Of a DNA stretch of 64,000 nucleotides, positions 29,117 to 37,351 are shown piece after piece (the stretch's first letter is position 1; every line of letters starts with the position of its first letter). Made by a program: the position numbers and the translations under genes. The notes under the pieces were generated by a model that did not search any database, was not told where the DNA came from, and saw only the letters and a program-made list of their open reading frames with translations. Source of the DNA: CAWKKW01 sp963850345 (GTDB lineage Bacteria; Acidobacteriota; Terriglobia; Terriglobales; Acidobacteriaceae); NCBI GenBank assembly GCA_963850345.1, contig CAWKKW010000003.1, forward strand, positions 248,001 through 312,000. Reading direction: 5' to 3'.

Positions 29117-29314
29117 TGGCGCGGATGGAGTGGTTGGAAGGCTGTCCTCGGGATCGTCGGATGACGCGGTGGTTGGAGAGGCCGGCGTTTGTTGATGACG
29201 CTGCCGGGCTGTGCAGACGGAGCGGTTGAGATGGCTGGTTCCAAGTAGACTGGGGACTTCTGATTCGAGTGCACACCACAAAAAACTGAAGGCGACGAGA
29301 AAGACTGGGAACGT

Positions 29315-29851
29315 ATGGGGGAAGCGCGGCGAGGACTGATTCTGATCAACACGGGCCCGGGCAAGGGCAAGACGACGGCGGCCATGGGCACGGCGCTGCG
29401 GGCCGTGGGAAACGGCATGCGGGTGCTGATGCTGCAGTTCCTGAAGGGATCGTGGCACTACGGGGAGCTGGACGCTGTTAAGGCGTTCGGGGAGAACTTC
29501 GTGCTGAAGCAGATGGGGCGGGGGTTCGTAAAAGTCGGAGGAGCGGAGACCGATCCCGAGGACATTCGGCTGGTCGAGGCGGCGTGGGAGGAGGCGCGGG
29601 CGGCGATTCTGTCAGGCGAGTGGGACATGGTCGTGCTGGACGAGATCAACTACGCCATCGGTTACGGTATGCTCGATCCGCTGAAGGTGGCGGCGACGTT
29701 GAAGGAGCGGCCGGAGATGGTGCACGTGATCCTGACGGGGCGAAATGCGCATCCTTCTTTAGTCGAGATCGCGGACACGGTGACGGAGATGCGGCAGGTG
29801 AAGCATGCGTATGAGGCCGGCATTTTGGCGCAGCGAGGGATTGAGTATTGA
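29315..29851 (+). CDS. cobO: Cob(I)yrinic acid a,c-diamide adenosyltransferase (CobA/CobO type)
   Basis: 178 residues, the usual length. The P-loop GPGKGKTT is at residues 14-21, followed by AAMGTALRAVGNGMRVLMLQFLKG, VVLDEINYAIGYGML and LTGRNAHPSLVEIADTVTEM, all hallmarks of the CobA/CobO/BtuR family. It attaches the adenosyl group of ATP to cobalt in corrinoids, either in late synthesis or in salvage. No other cobalamin gene is in the window. It sits between rlmH and accD on the same strand, 91 bp before accD. Confidence 0.92.
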   Translation: MGEARRGLILINTGPGKGKTTAAMGTALRAVGNGMRVLMLQFLKGSWHYGELDAVKAFGENFVLKQMGRGFVKVGGAETDPEDIRLVEAAWEEARAAILSGEWDMVVLDEINYAIGYGMLDPLKVAATLKERPEMVHVILTGRNAHPSLVEIADTVTEMRQVKHAYEAGILAQRGIEY

Positions 29852-29942
29852 GCAGGGCGGAGAGGCCGACTGGGAAGTTTTGCTGCTTCTGGAGTGCCGC
29901 GACACGGGGTTGGGGCGCGTGCGGCTGTATAAAGGATAGGGA

Positions 29943-30797
29943 ATGACCTGGTTCAAGCGGCAAGAAAACGAAATCGACAACGGAGCGGAGTCTTCGGAGA
30001 AGCGGGTCCGGACCGAGGGGCTTTGGATCAAGTGCGAGGGTTGCCGGCAGGCGATCTGGAAGGCCGATCTGGAAGCGAATCTGAATGTGTGCCCGAAGTG
30101 CGACCGGCACTTCCGGTTTTCAGCGAAGGCGCGGGTGGAAAACCTGCTGGAGCCGGGCTACGAGTTGGTGGACCTGGAGCTGAAGTCCACCGATCCGCTG
30201 GATTTTGTCGACGTAAAGCCGTACAAGCAGCGTCTGGCGAAGGCGCGCGCGGAGACGGGGCTGAACGATGCGATTGTGAACGCGATCGGGTCGATGGGGC
30301 CGTATGCGGTGGTGCTGAGCGCGATGGAATACGCGTTCATCGGCGGCAGCATGGGATGCGTGGTAGGCGAGACGATTGCGCGGGCGATTGATCGTTCGCT
30401 GGAATCGCGGCATCCGCTGATCATTGTGGCGGCGTCGGGCGGGGCGCGAATGATGGAAGGCGTGACCAGCCTGATGCAGCTGGCGAAGATCTCGAGCGGG
30501 CTGGCGCAGTTGGATGACGCGCGGATTCCATACTTGTCGGTGCTGACCGACCCGACGACGGGCGGGGTGACGGCGAGTTTCGCGATGCTGGGCGATTTGA
30601 ATATTGCGGAGCCGGGAGCGCTGATTGGATTCGCGGGGCCGCGGGTGATCGAGCAGACGATTCGGCAGAAGTTGCCGGAGGGATTTCAGCGATCGGAGTT
30701 CCTGCTGGAGCACGGGATGCTGGACGCGGTGGTGCACCGGCGGGATCTGAAGGGGTATTTGATTCGGGCACTGGACTTTATGGTGCCGAAGGGCTGA
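29943..30797 (+). CDS. accD: Acetyl-CoA carboxylase carboxyltransferase subunit beta
   Basis: 284 residues with an N-terminal four-cysteine zinc ribbon (Cys 31, 34, 50, 53; CEGC and CPKC) and a crotonase-fold carboxyltransferase domain (MEYAFIGGSMGCVVGETIARA, ASGGARMMEGVTSLMQ, LTDPTTGGVTASFAMLGD). With AccA it transfers the carboxyl group from biotin to acetyl-CoA, making malonyl-CoA. accA is not in the window. Its end overlaps the convergent PilZ gene by 20 bp. Confidence 0.95.
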   Translation: MTWFKRQENEIDNGAESSEKRVRTEGLWIKCEGCRQAIWKADLEANLNVCPKCDRHFRFSAKARVENLLEPGYELVDLELKSTDPLDFVDVKPYKQRLAKARAETGLNDAIVNAIGSMGPYAVVLSAMEYAFIGGSMGCVVGETIARAIDRSLESRHPLIIVAASGGARMMEGVTSLMQLAKISSGLAQLDDARIPYLSVLTDPTTGGVTASFAMLGDLNIAEPGALIGFAGPRVIEQTIRQKLPEGFQRSEFLLEHGMLDAVVHRRDLKGYLIRALDFMVPKG

Positions 30798-31161
30798 CGG
30801 GCGGCGGGCTGGAGTGAAGGGCCTGAAGTTCGGCGAGGATCTGCTGCAGCTGGCGCTCGCCGCGGGCAGAGAGGTCGGTGAATTCGACGCCGACTCCACG
30901 GGCACGGATCGCGACACGCACGCAGGCCATGGCGCGGAACGGAATGCCCCCGACCACGATCTCCAATTCCACACGATGACCGAACTCGATGCGAAAGGGC
31001 TGATCGAAGCCGATGAAGGCTCCGGTGGCGCTGAGGTCGCGGATGCGTCCCTGAAATCTGGATTCGACGCGCAGCACGCGGACGTTGGCGGTTCCTTCGC
31101 AGGAGTAGCGGGTTTGGCTGCGGGAGTGAAAGTTCGGCATTGCCGGTTCCTTTGCGGGCAT
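30778..31161 (-). CDS. PilZ-domain protein
   Basis: 127 residues resembling a PilZ domain: RYSCEGTANVRVL at the start, GRIRDLSATGAFIGFDQPF corresponding to the DxSxxG part of the motif, and GVGVEFTDLSARGERQLQQIL at the end. PilZ domains bind cyclic-di-GMP and adjust motility or exopolysaccharide output. The first element of the binding site (RxxxR) is only partly present (R-S-Q-T-R), so nucleotide binding is not certain. The 3' end overlaps accD tail to tail by 20 bp. Confidence 0.8.
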   Translation of the reverse strand: MPAKEPAMPNFHSRSQTRYSCEGTANVRVLRVESRFQGRIRDLSATGAFIGFDQPFRIEFGHRVELEIVVGGIPFRAMACVRVAIRARGVGVEFTDLSARGERQLQQILAELQALHSSPPPVSPSAP

Positions 31162-31311
31162 GCTCTGGGAGCGAGGTCGGGGGTGACGGCGGTCTCGTTG
31201 AGGTTATCGGCGGCTGGCGCGGGAAGTTGATGCTTGTCTTGAAAGCCGCGATGTCTTCCGGGCCGGTGTCTGAAGAGCGCTGACCTTCGGGGCTCTGTCC
31301 GGGAGGGTGAA

Positions 31312-31358
31312 TTCCACTAGAATCTAGGCATGTCTTACCTGGCGGCGATCGACAGCTT
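31312..31358 (+). repeat. 47-bp direct repeat, upstream copy of the folC start
   Basis: This segment is identical, base for base, to 33539-33585, which contains the folC start codon, 18 bp before it and 29 bp from it on. The copy here leads into unrelated sequence after 31358. The two copies bracket a 2.2-kb block, as expected for a target duplication or a recombination-mediated insertion. Confidence 0.9.
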
Positions 31359-31376
31359 CGGGCCGGTTCCGGTGAT

Positions 31377-31408
31377 CCCACCCTTCGCAAACGGCGCGAA
31401 GGATGGGG
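31377..31408. repeat. REP-like palindrome, copy 1
   Basis: Arms CCCACCCTTCGC and GCGAAGGATGGGG form an imperfect stem around a short loop. A second copy lies at 33436-33468, and both are followed by GCACC. Similar palindromes are scattered in acidobacterial genomes, as far as I recall. Confidence 0.7.
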
Positions 31409-31449
31409 CACCCTACCTCGGTGGCTATGAACAGGGTGGGCCACCCGCC

Positions 31450-31500
31450 GCCGAAGTAGTCGTTTCCTGATTCGGAGTCACGTTCTTTGCCGGTGAAGTG
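31450..31500 (-). pseudogene. Scrap of an RHS core (FTGKERD motif)
   Basis: The minus strand encodes HFTGKERDSESGNDYFG and then runs into non-RHS sequence. It matches residues 125-141 of the RHS protein next door (HFTGKERDAESGNDYFG), with nearly identical bases. No continuation on either side, so this is a relic of another RHS copy. Confidence 0.8.
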
Positions 31501-31569
31501 GTGCGGCTGGCGAAACATGTTCCTCGCACATGCGTCCCGTTGAATCGTAGGCATATCCCCGATCTAATT

Positions 31570-32151
31570 TCAGCGTCGTACCACTGGCCCAACGGCAGAA
31601 TCTGCCACTTTCACCAAGATCTTCCTCATTCGATTAGGGCCCTTAATCCCTATGGAGTAGTAATAGCCGTTCTCGTGCCACTCAACATACGCTTGGCTGC
31701 AATAGGTAGCACATTCGGAGTCGAAGAAATCGGCCTTGATGCCGCCGCGCAAGAGGACGGGAACAGCTTTTCCTGCTTTCCCCTCGCTGCTAAAAGGCTG
31801 AGCGCTCCCCCTGACCGTTCCATAGAGACACCAATTGGCCCCTTCGCAGGGCAGCGCATTTGCCAGCAGGATGGAATAGCCGGAAGTGGTTGCTGATTGA
31901 AGAACTGCATGAATCGGGTGCGACTCGTCCATGAACGGAAGCAATCGCGGCAACATAGGTGGAACACTTGATTCCTTGCGAAGGGCCGGTTCCACTTCAC
32001 TAAAAACGACTGATGTCCCCGGCCCTGAAACCTTTTGAGTGCCCTTTCCATCCCGCTCTTGCTGAGCAAATAGAGTGTCAGGAAGTAGCGCGATGGCACT
32101 AAGGCATGAGAACAGAACAAGAACAATGGTTTGGACAAGGCTTTTCATCAT
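31570..32151 (-). CDS. Secreted protein behind the RHS-GH19 toxin; candidate immunity protein
   Basis: 193 residues that I cannot assign to a family. It starts with MM at 32151 and has a clear signal peptide (hydrophobic to about residue 26, cleavage near FAQQ), so the mature protein should be periplasmic. The mature part has four cysteines in two pairs (PCEGANWC and ECATYC), suggesting disulfides, and a C-terminal YYYSIGIKGPNRMRKIL. It begins 9 bp after the stop of the RHS-GH19 frame on the same strand. A small exported protein directly behind a peptidoglycan-targeting RHS tip is the arrangement of toxin-immunity pairs. The immunity role is inference from position and predicted location. Confidence 0.6.
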   Translation of the reverse strand: MMKSLVQTIVLVLFSCLSAIALLPDTLFAQQERDGKGTQKVSGPGTSVVFSEVEPALRKESSVPPMLPRLLPFMDESHPIHAVLQSATTSGYSILLANALPCEGANWCLYGTVRGSAQPFSSEGKAGKAVPVLLRGGIKADFFDSECATYCSQAYVEWHENGYYYSIGIKGPNRMRKILVKVADSAVGPVVRR

Positions 32152-32160
32152 TGCGGCCCC

Positions 32161-33449
32161 CTAGCGGCATCCACTCATGGAATTTGAGAAGCCGGTGGCA
32201 GCATTGGCAACGTCTTGTGCCCGGTCTCCGCCTCCATTGACAACCGCACGGGCGCCAACGAAATTGCTGCCGCTGGAATTGACGTAATCCTGGATGGAAT
32301 TCCCCTGCCTAAACGAACCCCTATCCATCCCCTCGACCAGATTTCGGCTGCGGTATCTGGGGTCGCTGCTAAGGATGGATGTTGAACTAGGTGTTGCCCG
32401 ATTTGATTCGTCCAGGAGTTGTAGTTCCACCTTCCGGTGAGTTGGACATATCCCCGCCCTCGATACGTGTATCCATCCCCTGGAGAATTGTTTCCCAGAC
32501 TATGTGTACCGTCGTACTTGCTGAAGTAGCTTGGGCTTCCGATCTCGGTCATGTTCGTGCCTATGCCGCCCGGCCCGGATTCGATAGCCGCAGTACCAAG
32601 TGCATATGCAGTCTGATCGTTGCTGAATCCACTAGCAAAAGCATCAGCAACTATCAAACTGGCAGCTTGACCTCCACCCACCGCCGCCGAACAGGACTGT
32701 ATATTGCCGACTAATCCGCCGAGGGTACCGTTTGCATCCCCGCTCCAGTCACCTCTGTAATACTGGCTGTTTTCAAATACATCATTGCTGATCCAAGTTC
32801 CACCGAGACCGCCGCATTTGTCTGCGCTTCCCGAGTCAGGATCATCTTTGGAATCGTAACTGCCATCGTCCCAGACACACTCCCTGCCATCGGGATCGAA
32901 GTTGATCAGTGGATTGTTCATTGCATAGCTGTACATATTCCAGCTTTGCGGGTTCATGATGTTCGCTCCGAAGTTCTCTGGATCGGGGGACATGAACCGG
33001 CCCATCGTAGACGCATAGTATCTCGCTCCGAAGTAGTCGTTACCTGATTCGGCGTCACGTTCTTTGCCGGTGAAGTGGATCGGATCGGCATCGCCGGTCG
33101 GGGCCAAGGCATCTCCGTATGGCAGGCTCGTATACGAACCCGTCACGCTTCCTGCCTGGCTCGTTCGCGCTCTTTCGGTTCCGAGCCAATCGACATGCGA
33201 CCACGTGATGGGATAGGTCCCGCTGCCATTCCCGTTGGTAATCAACGAGCCGAGGTGGCGCCCACCTCCCCAGATATCCTCTGCGCCTTGAACCGTGCCG
33301 GACGAACTCCCGACCCTACGATCCACAATTTTATTTTGGAAGTTGTCGTGATACGACGTGGAACCAGCACTCCTGCTTCCTGGTTTCGGCATGGGACGAG
33401 TGTAACGGAGGCGCTTTGGGGCCACTGCCGGTGATCCCACCCTTCGCAA
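32161..33449 (-). pseudogene. 5'-truncated RHS core fused to a GH19 lysozyme/chitinase-like toxin, frameshifted
   Basis: The frame opening at 33449 encodes an RHS core end: DWLGTERAR at residues 87-95, FTGKERDAESGNDYFGARYY at 126-145 and GRFMSPDP at 150-157, the conserved boundary before a variable toxin. About 100 residues later a GH19 domain begins: TAYALGTAAIESG with likely catalytic Glu 290, MTEIG with Glu 302, and RGRGYVQLTGRWNY at 330-343. Near 32329-32332 (four C's on the plus strand) the frame breaks. The neighbouring frame supplies a fitting end (MDRGSFRQGNSIQDYVNSSG...) that stops at 32161. GH19 enzymes cut chitin or peptidoglycan. The long RHS shell and delivery signals are missing, so this is a displaced tip. 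Confidence 0.75.
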
Positions 33450-33468
33450 AAGGGCGCGAAGGATGGGG
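33436..33468. repeat. REP-like palindrome, copy 2
   Basis: Same element as at 31377-31408: arms CCCACCCTTCGC and GCGAAGGATGGGG, with loop AAAAGGGC. The truncated RHS frame opens inside this repeat, so the repeat marks the 5' breakpoint of the RHS fragment. Confidence 0.7.
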
Positions 33469-33538
33469 CACCCCGGCGTTGGTGGGGCACCCGGCTGGAA
33501 GTGGATCGCGATCGCAGCCCGGGTTTCGGAACACGGAT

Positions 33539-33585
33539 TTCCACTAGAATCTAGGCATGTCTTACCTGGCGGCGATCGACAGCTT
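33539..33585 (+). repeat. 47-bp direct repeat, copy containing the folC start
   Basis: Identical to 31312-31358. It includes ATG 33557 and the first codons of folC, so the gene is intact, but everything upstream of this repeat is inserted sequence. Any promoter that folC had before the insertion is now 2.2 kb away. Confidence 0.9.
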
Positions 33586-35002
33586 GTTTGCGCTGGCGGC
33601 AGAGCTGCACTCCGCGCCGGGAGTGGCTCGGCGAAAGTTCCGGCTGGACGATATGCGGGTGCTGCTGGAGGCGCTGGGGAATCCGGAGCGACGATTTCCT
33701 TCTGTACTGATTGCGGGCACCAATGGAAAGGGATCGACGGCGGCGACGCTGGCGAGCATCTTGACCAGCGCCGGTTATCGCGCGGGGCTCTACACCTCGC
33801 CGCACCTGTGGAGCGTGAACGAGCGGGTGCAGATCAACGGGAAGTGGATCGGGGATGGCGAGTTCGCGGCGTTGTATTTTCGCGTGGACGAAGCAGCGCA
33901 GCGGCTGGTGAAGGAGAAGCGGCTGCCGGCGCATCCAAGCTTCTTCGAAACCATGACGGCGCTGGCGCTGCTGCACTTTGCGGCTAGTGGAGTGAGCATT
34001 GCAGTACTGGAAGTGGGCATGGGGGGCAGGCTGGACGCGACGAACGTGGTGGAGCCGCTGCTGTCGATTCTCACCGATATCTCGCTCGATCACACGGAGT
34101 GGCTGGGCGAGACGATCGACGCGATTGCGCGGGAGAAGGCGGGCATTCTGCGCAAGCATGGCGTGATGGTGACGCTGCCGCAGCATCCGGAGGCCAACCA
34201 GGCGATTGGAGAGATTGCGGTGCCGCTGGAGGTGCGCGGGATTAACGCCGCCACGTATATGCCGGTGCACAATCATCCGGAGCAGTATTTTCGGAACCGG
34301 TACCCGTTGTCGGTGCTGGGAGAGGCGATCCAGATCGATTCGCCGCTGAGCGGGCAGCACCAGCAGCGCAACCTGGCGCTGGCGATCGCGGCGGCAGCAG
34401 AGTTACGTAACAATCACGGTTACCAAATCAGCGCGCTGGATATTGAAGACGGGATTCGCGAGACGGTGTGGCCGGGACGGCTGGAGATGTTTCCAGGCTA
34501 TGGGCAGCGCGCGGACCTGCTGTTCGACGTGGCGCACAACCCGGCGGGGGCGTGGGCATTGCGTTCAGCGCTGTCGAGGCTGGTGGGCGGAGATTCGCGG
34601 CGGTTGACGCTGGTGTTCGGATGCCTGCGGGACAAGGCGGTGGGGGAGATGTCGCAGATCCTGTTCCCGCTGTTTGACCGAGTGATCCTGGCGGAGATCG
34701 ATTCGCCGCGGGCGGCGACCATGGACGAAATGATGGCGGCGGCAGCGGCGACGGGCGCGGCGGCCGAACCCGCGAAGGACGCCGAGGCGGCGTTGCGTTT
34801 AGCGCTGGACGAGACACCGGCCGAGGGGCTGGTGGTGGTGAGCGGATCGGTGTACCTGGTGGGCAAGTTGCGGCATGTGGCGGCAATTGAGCAGGCGCAG
34901 TCGACGACGGGCCGGGCGGCGGGCCGGTCCGGAGATCGATCTGGAGGCCGGTCCCTTGGGGGCGGCGGGTCATCGGGAGGCGCAAGGGGACCCGGCTCAT
35001 GA
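33557..35002 (+). CDS. folC: Bifunctional folylpolyglutamate synthase / dihydrofolate synthase
   Basis: FolC adds glutamate to dihydropteroate and polyglutamates to folates. The 481-residue product has the Mur-ligase-type ATP loop GTNGKGST at about residues 55-62, GLYTSPHLWSVNERVQING, the VLEVGMGGRLDATN block and DISLDHTEWLG, then the C-terminal domain with DVAHNPAGAWAL. The last 35 residues are Gly/Ser/Arg-rich and look like low-complexity extension. It overlaps plsC by four bases (ATGA) and so is coupled to it. Its 5' end is duplicated at 31312. Confidence 0.94.
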   Translation: MSYLAAIDSLFALAAELHSAPGVARRKFRLDDMRVLLEALGNPERRFPSVLIAGTNGKGSTAATLASILTSAGYRAGLYTSPHLWSVNERVQINGKWIGDGEFAALYFRVDEAAQRLVKEKRLPAHPSFFETMTALALLHFAASGVSIAVLEVGMGGRLDATNVVEPLLSILTDISLDHTEWLGETIDAIAREKAGILRKHGVMVTLPQHPEANQAIGEIAVPLEVRGINAATYMPVHNHPEQYFRNRYPLSVLGEAIQIDSPLSGQHQQRNLALAIAAAAELRNNHGYQISALDIEDGIRETVWPGRLEMFPGYGQRADLLFDVAHNPAGAWALRSALSRLVGGDSRRLTLVFGCLRDKAVGEMSQILFPLFDRVILAEIDSPRAATMDEMMAAAAATGAAAEPAKDAEAALRLALDETPAEGLVVVSGSVYLVGKLRHVAAIEQAQSTTGRAAGRSGDRSGGRSLGGGGSSGGARGPGS

Positions 35003-35808
35003 CCACGCACGCGCTCGAGCGACCGGAACAGCTGCCACTACGGCATCGTCTGATAGGAAACCTGATCCAGGCGCCAGGATTTTTTGTGGCAACGGCGGGG
35101 ATGGGAACGCTTTCGCTCGCGGCTTCGCTGTTTGAGCAAGACGGTCGCATGCAGCATCGGATCGCGCAGGCATGGGCGAAGCTTTCGCTCTGGATCGCAG
35201 CTTCGCCGCTGACCGTAGTGGGCGCCGAAAACCTGGGGGGCGCAGCGGTGTATGCGGCGAATCATTCATCCTATATGGACACGCCGGTGATCTTCAGCGG
35301 ACTGCCATTTCAATTTCGCATTCTGGCGAAGCAGGGGTTGTGGAAGGTGCCATTCATTGGGTGGCATTTGAATCGGTCGGGACAGATTCCAGTAAACACC
35401 GACAATCCTCGAGCCTCGATCTCAAGCCTGCTGGGTGGGGTGCGCGCGCTGAAGAGCGGGATGCCCCTGGTGGTGTTTCCGGAGGGCGGACGCGCGGATA
35501 ACGGGCATCCGGGGCTCTTCGCCAGCGGGCCGGCATACATGGCGGTGAAGGCGCAGGTGCCGCTGGTGCCGATGGCGATTATTGGGACATATGAGCTGTT
35601 GCCGATTCACACGCGGCACTTTTACCCGCGACCGTTGACGCTGGCGGTGGGCGAGCCGATTGTGACAACCGAGTACACGACTAAGAGCATCGAACCGTTG
35701 ACTGATCGGCTGAGCCGGGAGATCTCACGGCTCTACTACGAGCATTCTCACCGCGAGCCACCGCCCACAATTCAGGAACAAGAGCCACAGATAGCCACCC
35801 ATGACTAA
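34999..35808 (+). CDS. plsC: 1-acyl-sn-glycerol-3-phosphate acyltransferase (PlsC-like)
   Basis: 269 residues with the acyltransferase motifs NHSSYMD (the HX4D catalytic pair), the substrate-binding block QIPVNTDNPRAS and FPEGGR. PlsC acylates lysophosphatidic acid to phosphatidic acid at the inner membrane in phospholipid synthesis. Hydrophobic stretches near residues 28-45 fit membrane association. It starts inside the last codons of folC (4-bp overlap), and its end overlaps the next gene by 8 bp, so folC-plsC-amidotransferase-rsmG reads as one operon. Confidence 0.88.
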   Translation: MTTHALERPEQLPLRHRLIGNLIQAPGFFVATAGMGTLSLAASLFEQDGRMQHRIAQAWAKLSLWIAASPLTVVGAENLGGAAVYAANHSSYMDTPVIFSGLPFQFRILAKQGLWKVPFIGWHLNRSGQIPVNTDNPRASISSLLGGVRALKSGMPLVVFPEGGRADNGHPGLFASGPAYMAVKAQVPLVPMAIIGTYELLPIHTRHFYPRPLTLAVGEPIVTTEYTTKSIEPLTDRLSREISRLYYEHSHREPPPTIQEQEPQIATHD

Positions 35809-36581
35809 TTCCCCAGTTCGCATTGCGGTACCGGAGCCAACCACGACCCAGGCCGAATATAACCAGCGGTGCTGGCCGCAGTATGCGCACGCGCTGGAGA
35901 GCTGCGGAGGCGTAGCGGTTCCTATTCCGTTGTGGGAGACCCAGGCGAATGTTGCGCGGTTGGCCTCGAGTTGTGCGGGAATCCTGTTACCGGGGAGCCC
36001 GGCGGACCTCGATCCACAGAAGTACGGACGGCAGGCAGCGGCGGAGTGTGCCGCGCCCGATCCTGGCCGGGAGGCGGTGGAGGAGTTGCTGCTGCAGGAT
36101 GCCTTCAATCTACACAAGCCCATCTTCGGCATCTGCTATGGACTGCAATCGCTGAATGTGTGGAAGAACGGCACGCTGCTCCAGCACCTGCAGACTGGGA
36201 GCGTAAATCACGACCCGGGTCCGGCGATTCACGAGGCACACACGGTTGAGATTGCGGGCAAGTCGCTGCTGAGTACGATCCTGGCAAACACGCGCGGCGT
36301 GGACCACGTGGACGGCCATTTGGAGGCGTCAGTGAATTCTAGTCATCACCAGGCAGTCGATGTGCCGGGGGATGGGCTGGCGATCGCGGCGCGCTGCCCG
36401 GGAGACGGCGTGATTGAGGCGTCTGGAAGGCAAAAATCCGGAGCATTTCGTTCTGGGCGTGCAGTGGCATCCTGAGCGGAGCTTCAGTATCAGCGCGTCG
36501 TCGCGGACGCTGTTTCAGGCGTTTGTGGCGGCTTCGCGAGTTTGGCGGCCGCAGCCTATCCAGGAATCGCTCGCCCAATGA
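35801..36581 (+). pseudogene. Class-I glutamine amidotransferase (peptidase C26 / PuuD-like), one extra base near the end
   Basis: The first 205 residues form a C26-type amidotransferase with the nucleophile motif FGICYGLQ and the downstream SSHHQAVD. Members hydrolyse gamma-glutamyl amides such as gamma-glutamyl-GABA. At about 36419-36427 the frame is shifted by one base. Read as found, it stops at 36475 without the conserved end. In the neighbouring frame the sequence gives EGKNPEHFVLGVQWHPERS, the classical C-terminal His-Pro-Glu motif, and runs to TGA 36579-36581. That stop overlaps the rsmG ATG as ATGA, so the restored frame (259 residues) is clearly the ancestral one. Confidence 0.82.
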
Positions 36582-37219
36582 TGTTGGGAGCCGCCCAGAT
36601 CGAGGAGGCGGTCCGACAGGCTGGGCTGGAGCCGATCGAACAGCAAATGGCGGCCAAATTCGGTGCCTTCGCGGAGTTACTGCTTCGCTGGAACGCGAAG
36701 ATGAACCTGACGGCGATTCGAACGCCGGCCGGGATCCTGCAACACCACTTTCTTGAATGCATCTTTTGTGCGCAGCAGCTTCCTCAGGAGGCTTGCACGC
36801 TGCTGGATTTCGGCTCCGGTGCGGGCTTTCCCGGAGTGCCCATCGCGATCTGTCGCCCGGAGATGAGGGTCACGCTGGCCGAGTCGCAGGGGAAGAAGGC
36901 GGCATTTTTGCGGGAGGCGGTGCGGACGCTGAGGCTGGACGCTGCGGTTTTCGCGGCGCGGGTCGAGACAATGGCGCCGGCGAGCAGGTTTGACGTGGTT
37001 GCGATGCGGGCGGTGGACAAGATGGAGAAAGCGATGGGGGCGGCTGCCTTGCGGGTGGCGGAAGGTGGCTGGCTGGTTTTGCTATCAACGGCTGCGGCGG
37101 AGCAGTCGGGGTTGGGCGGTGAACTTGATCGCTTTGAGGTGCAGCGGGCTGCGCCTGTTCCAGGGAGTGCCCGGCGCGAGTTGAGGATGTTGCGGCATGT
37201 TCCACGTGGAACAACGTAG
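36578..37219 (+). CDS. rsmG: 16S rRNA (guanine527-N7)-methyltransferase RsmG
   Basis: RsmG (GidB) methylates G527 of 16S rRNA using SAM. The 213-residue product has RWNAKMNLTAIR, the SAM-binding motif LLDFGSGAGFPGVPIAICRP, the VTLAESQGKKAAFL block and RFDVVAMRAVDKM. ATG 36578 is chosen (an adjacent ATG is at 36581) because it forms a 4-bp ATGA overlap with the repaired end of the preceding gene. Its last codons coincide with a parS site. rsmG followed by parA-parB is a common origin-proximal arrangement. Confidence 0.93.
   Translation: MMLGAAQIEEAVRQAGLEPIEQQMAAKFGAFAELLLRWNAKMNLTAIRTPAGILQHHFLECIFCAQQLPQEACTLLDFGSGAGFPGVPIAICRPEMRVTLAESQGKKAAFLREAVRTLRLDAAVFAARVETMAPASRFDVVAMRAVDKMEKAMGAAALRVAEGGWLVLLSTAAAEQSGLGGELDRFEVQRAAPVPGSARRELRMLRHVPRGTT
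37198..37213. promoter_or_regulatory. parS centromere site 1 (inside the 3' end of rsmG)
   Basis: TGTTCCACGTGGAACA, a perfect 16-bp palindrome matching the ParB-binding consensus TGTTNCACGTGNAACA. It encodes part of the RsmG C-terminus (HVPRGTT). Confidence 0.95.
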
Positions 37220-37280
37220 TGGCGCGAGGTGAGGATGGACGAGTGCCCTTAGTCTCTCTCCTACCCACCAATCCCGGCTA

Positions 37281-37296
37281 TGTTCCACGTGGAACA
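37281..37296. promoter_or_regulatory. parS centromere site 2
   Basis: Identical 16-bp palindrome, 83 bp after site 1, in the rsmG-parA interval. Confidence 0.95.
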
Positions 37297-37351
37297 CAGG
37301 GGTCGCTATAGGCGGGTTGGAGTAGGCCTCCCTCGTGCGCTCAACAAGCTA

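Noticed and set aside
31359..33538. Insertion sequence or integron cassette explaining the direct repeat
   Set aside because: No transposase, integrase or terminal inverted repeats could be found; only REP-like palindromes and RHS pieces are present.
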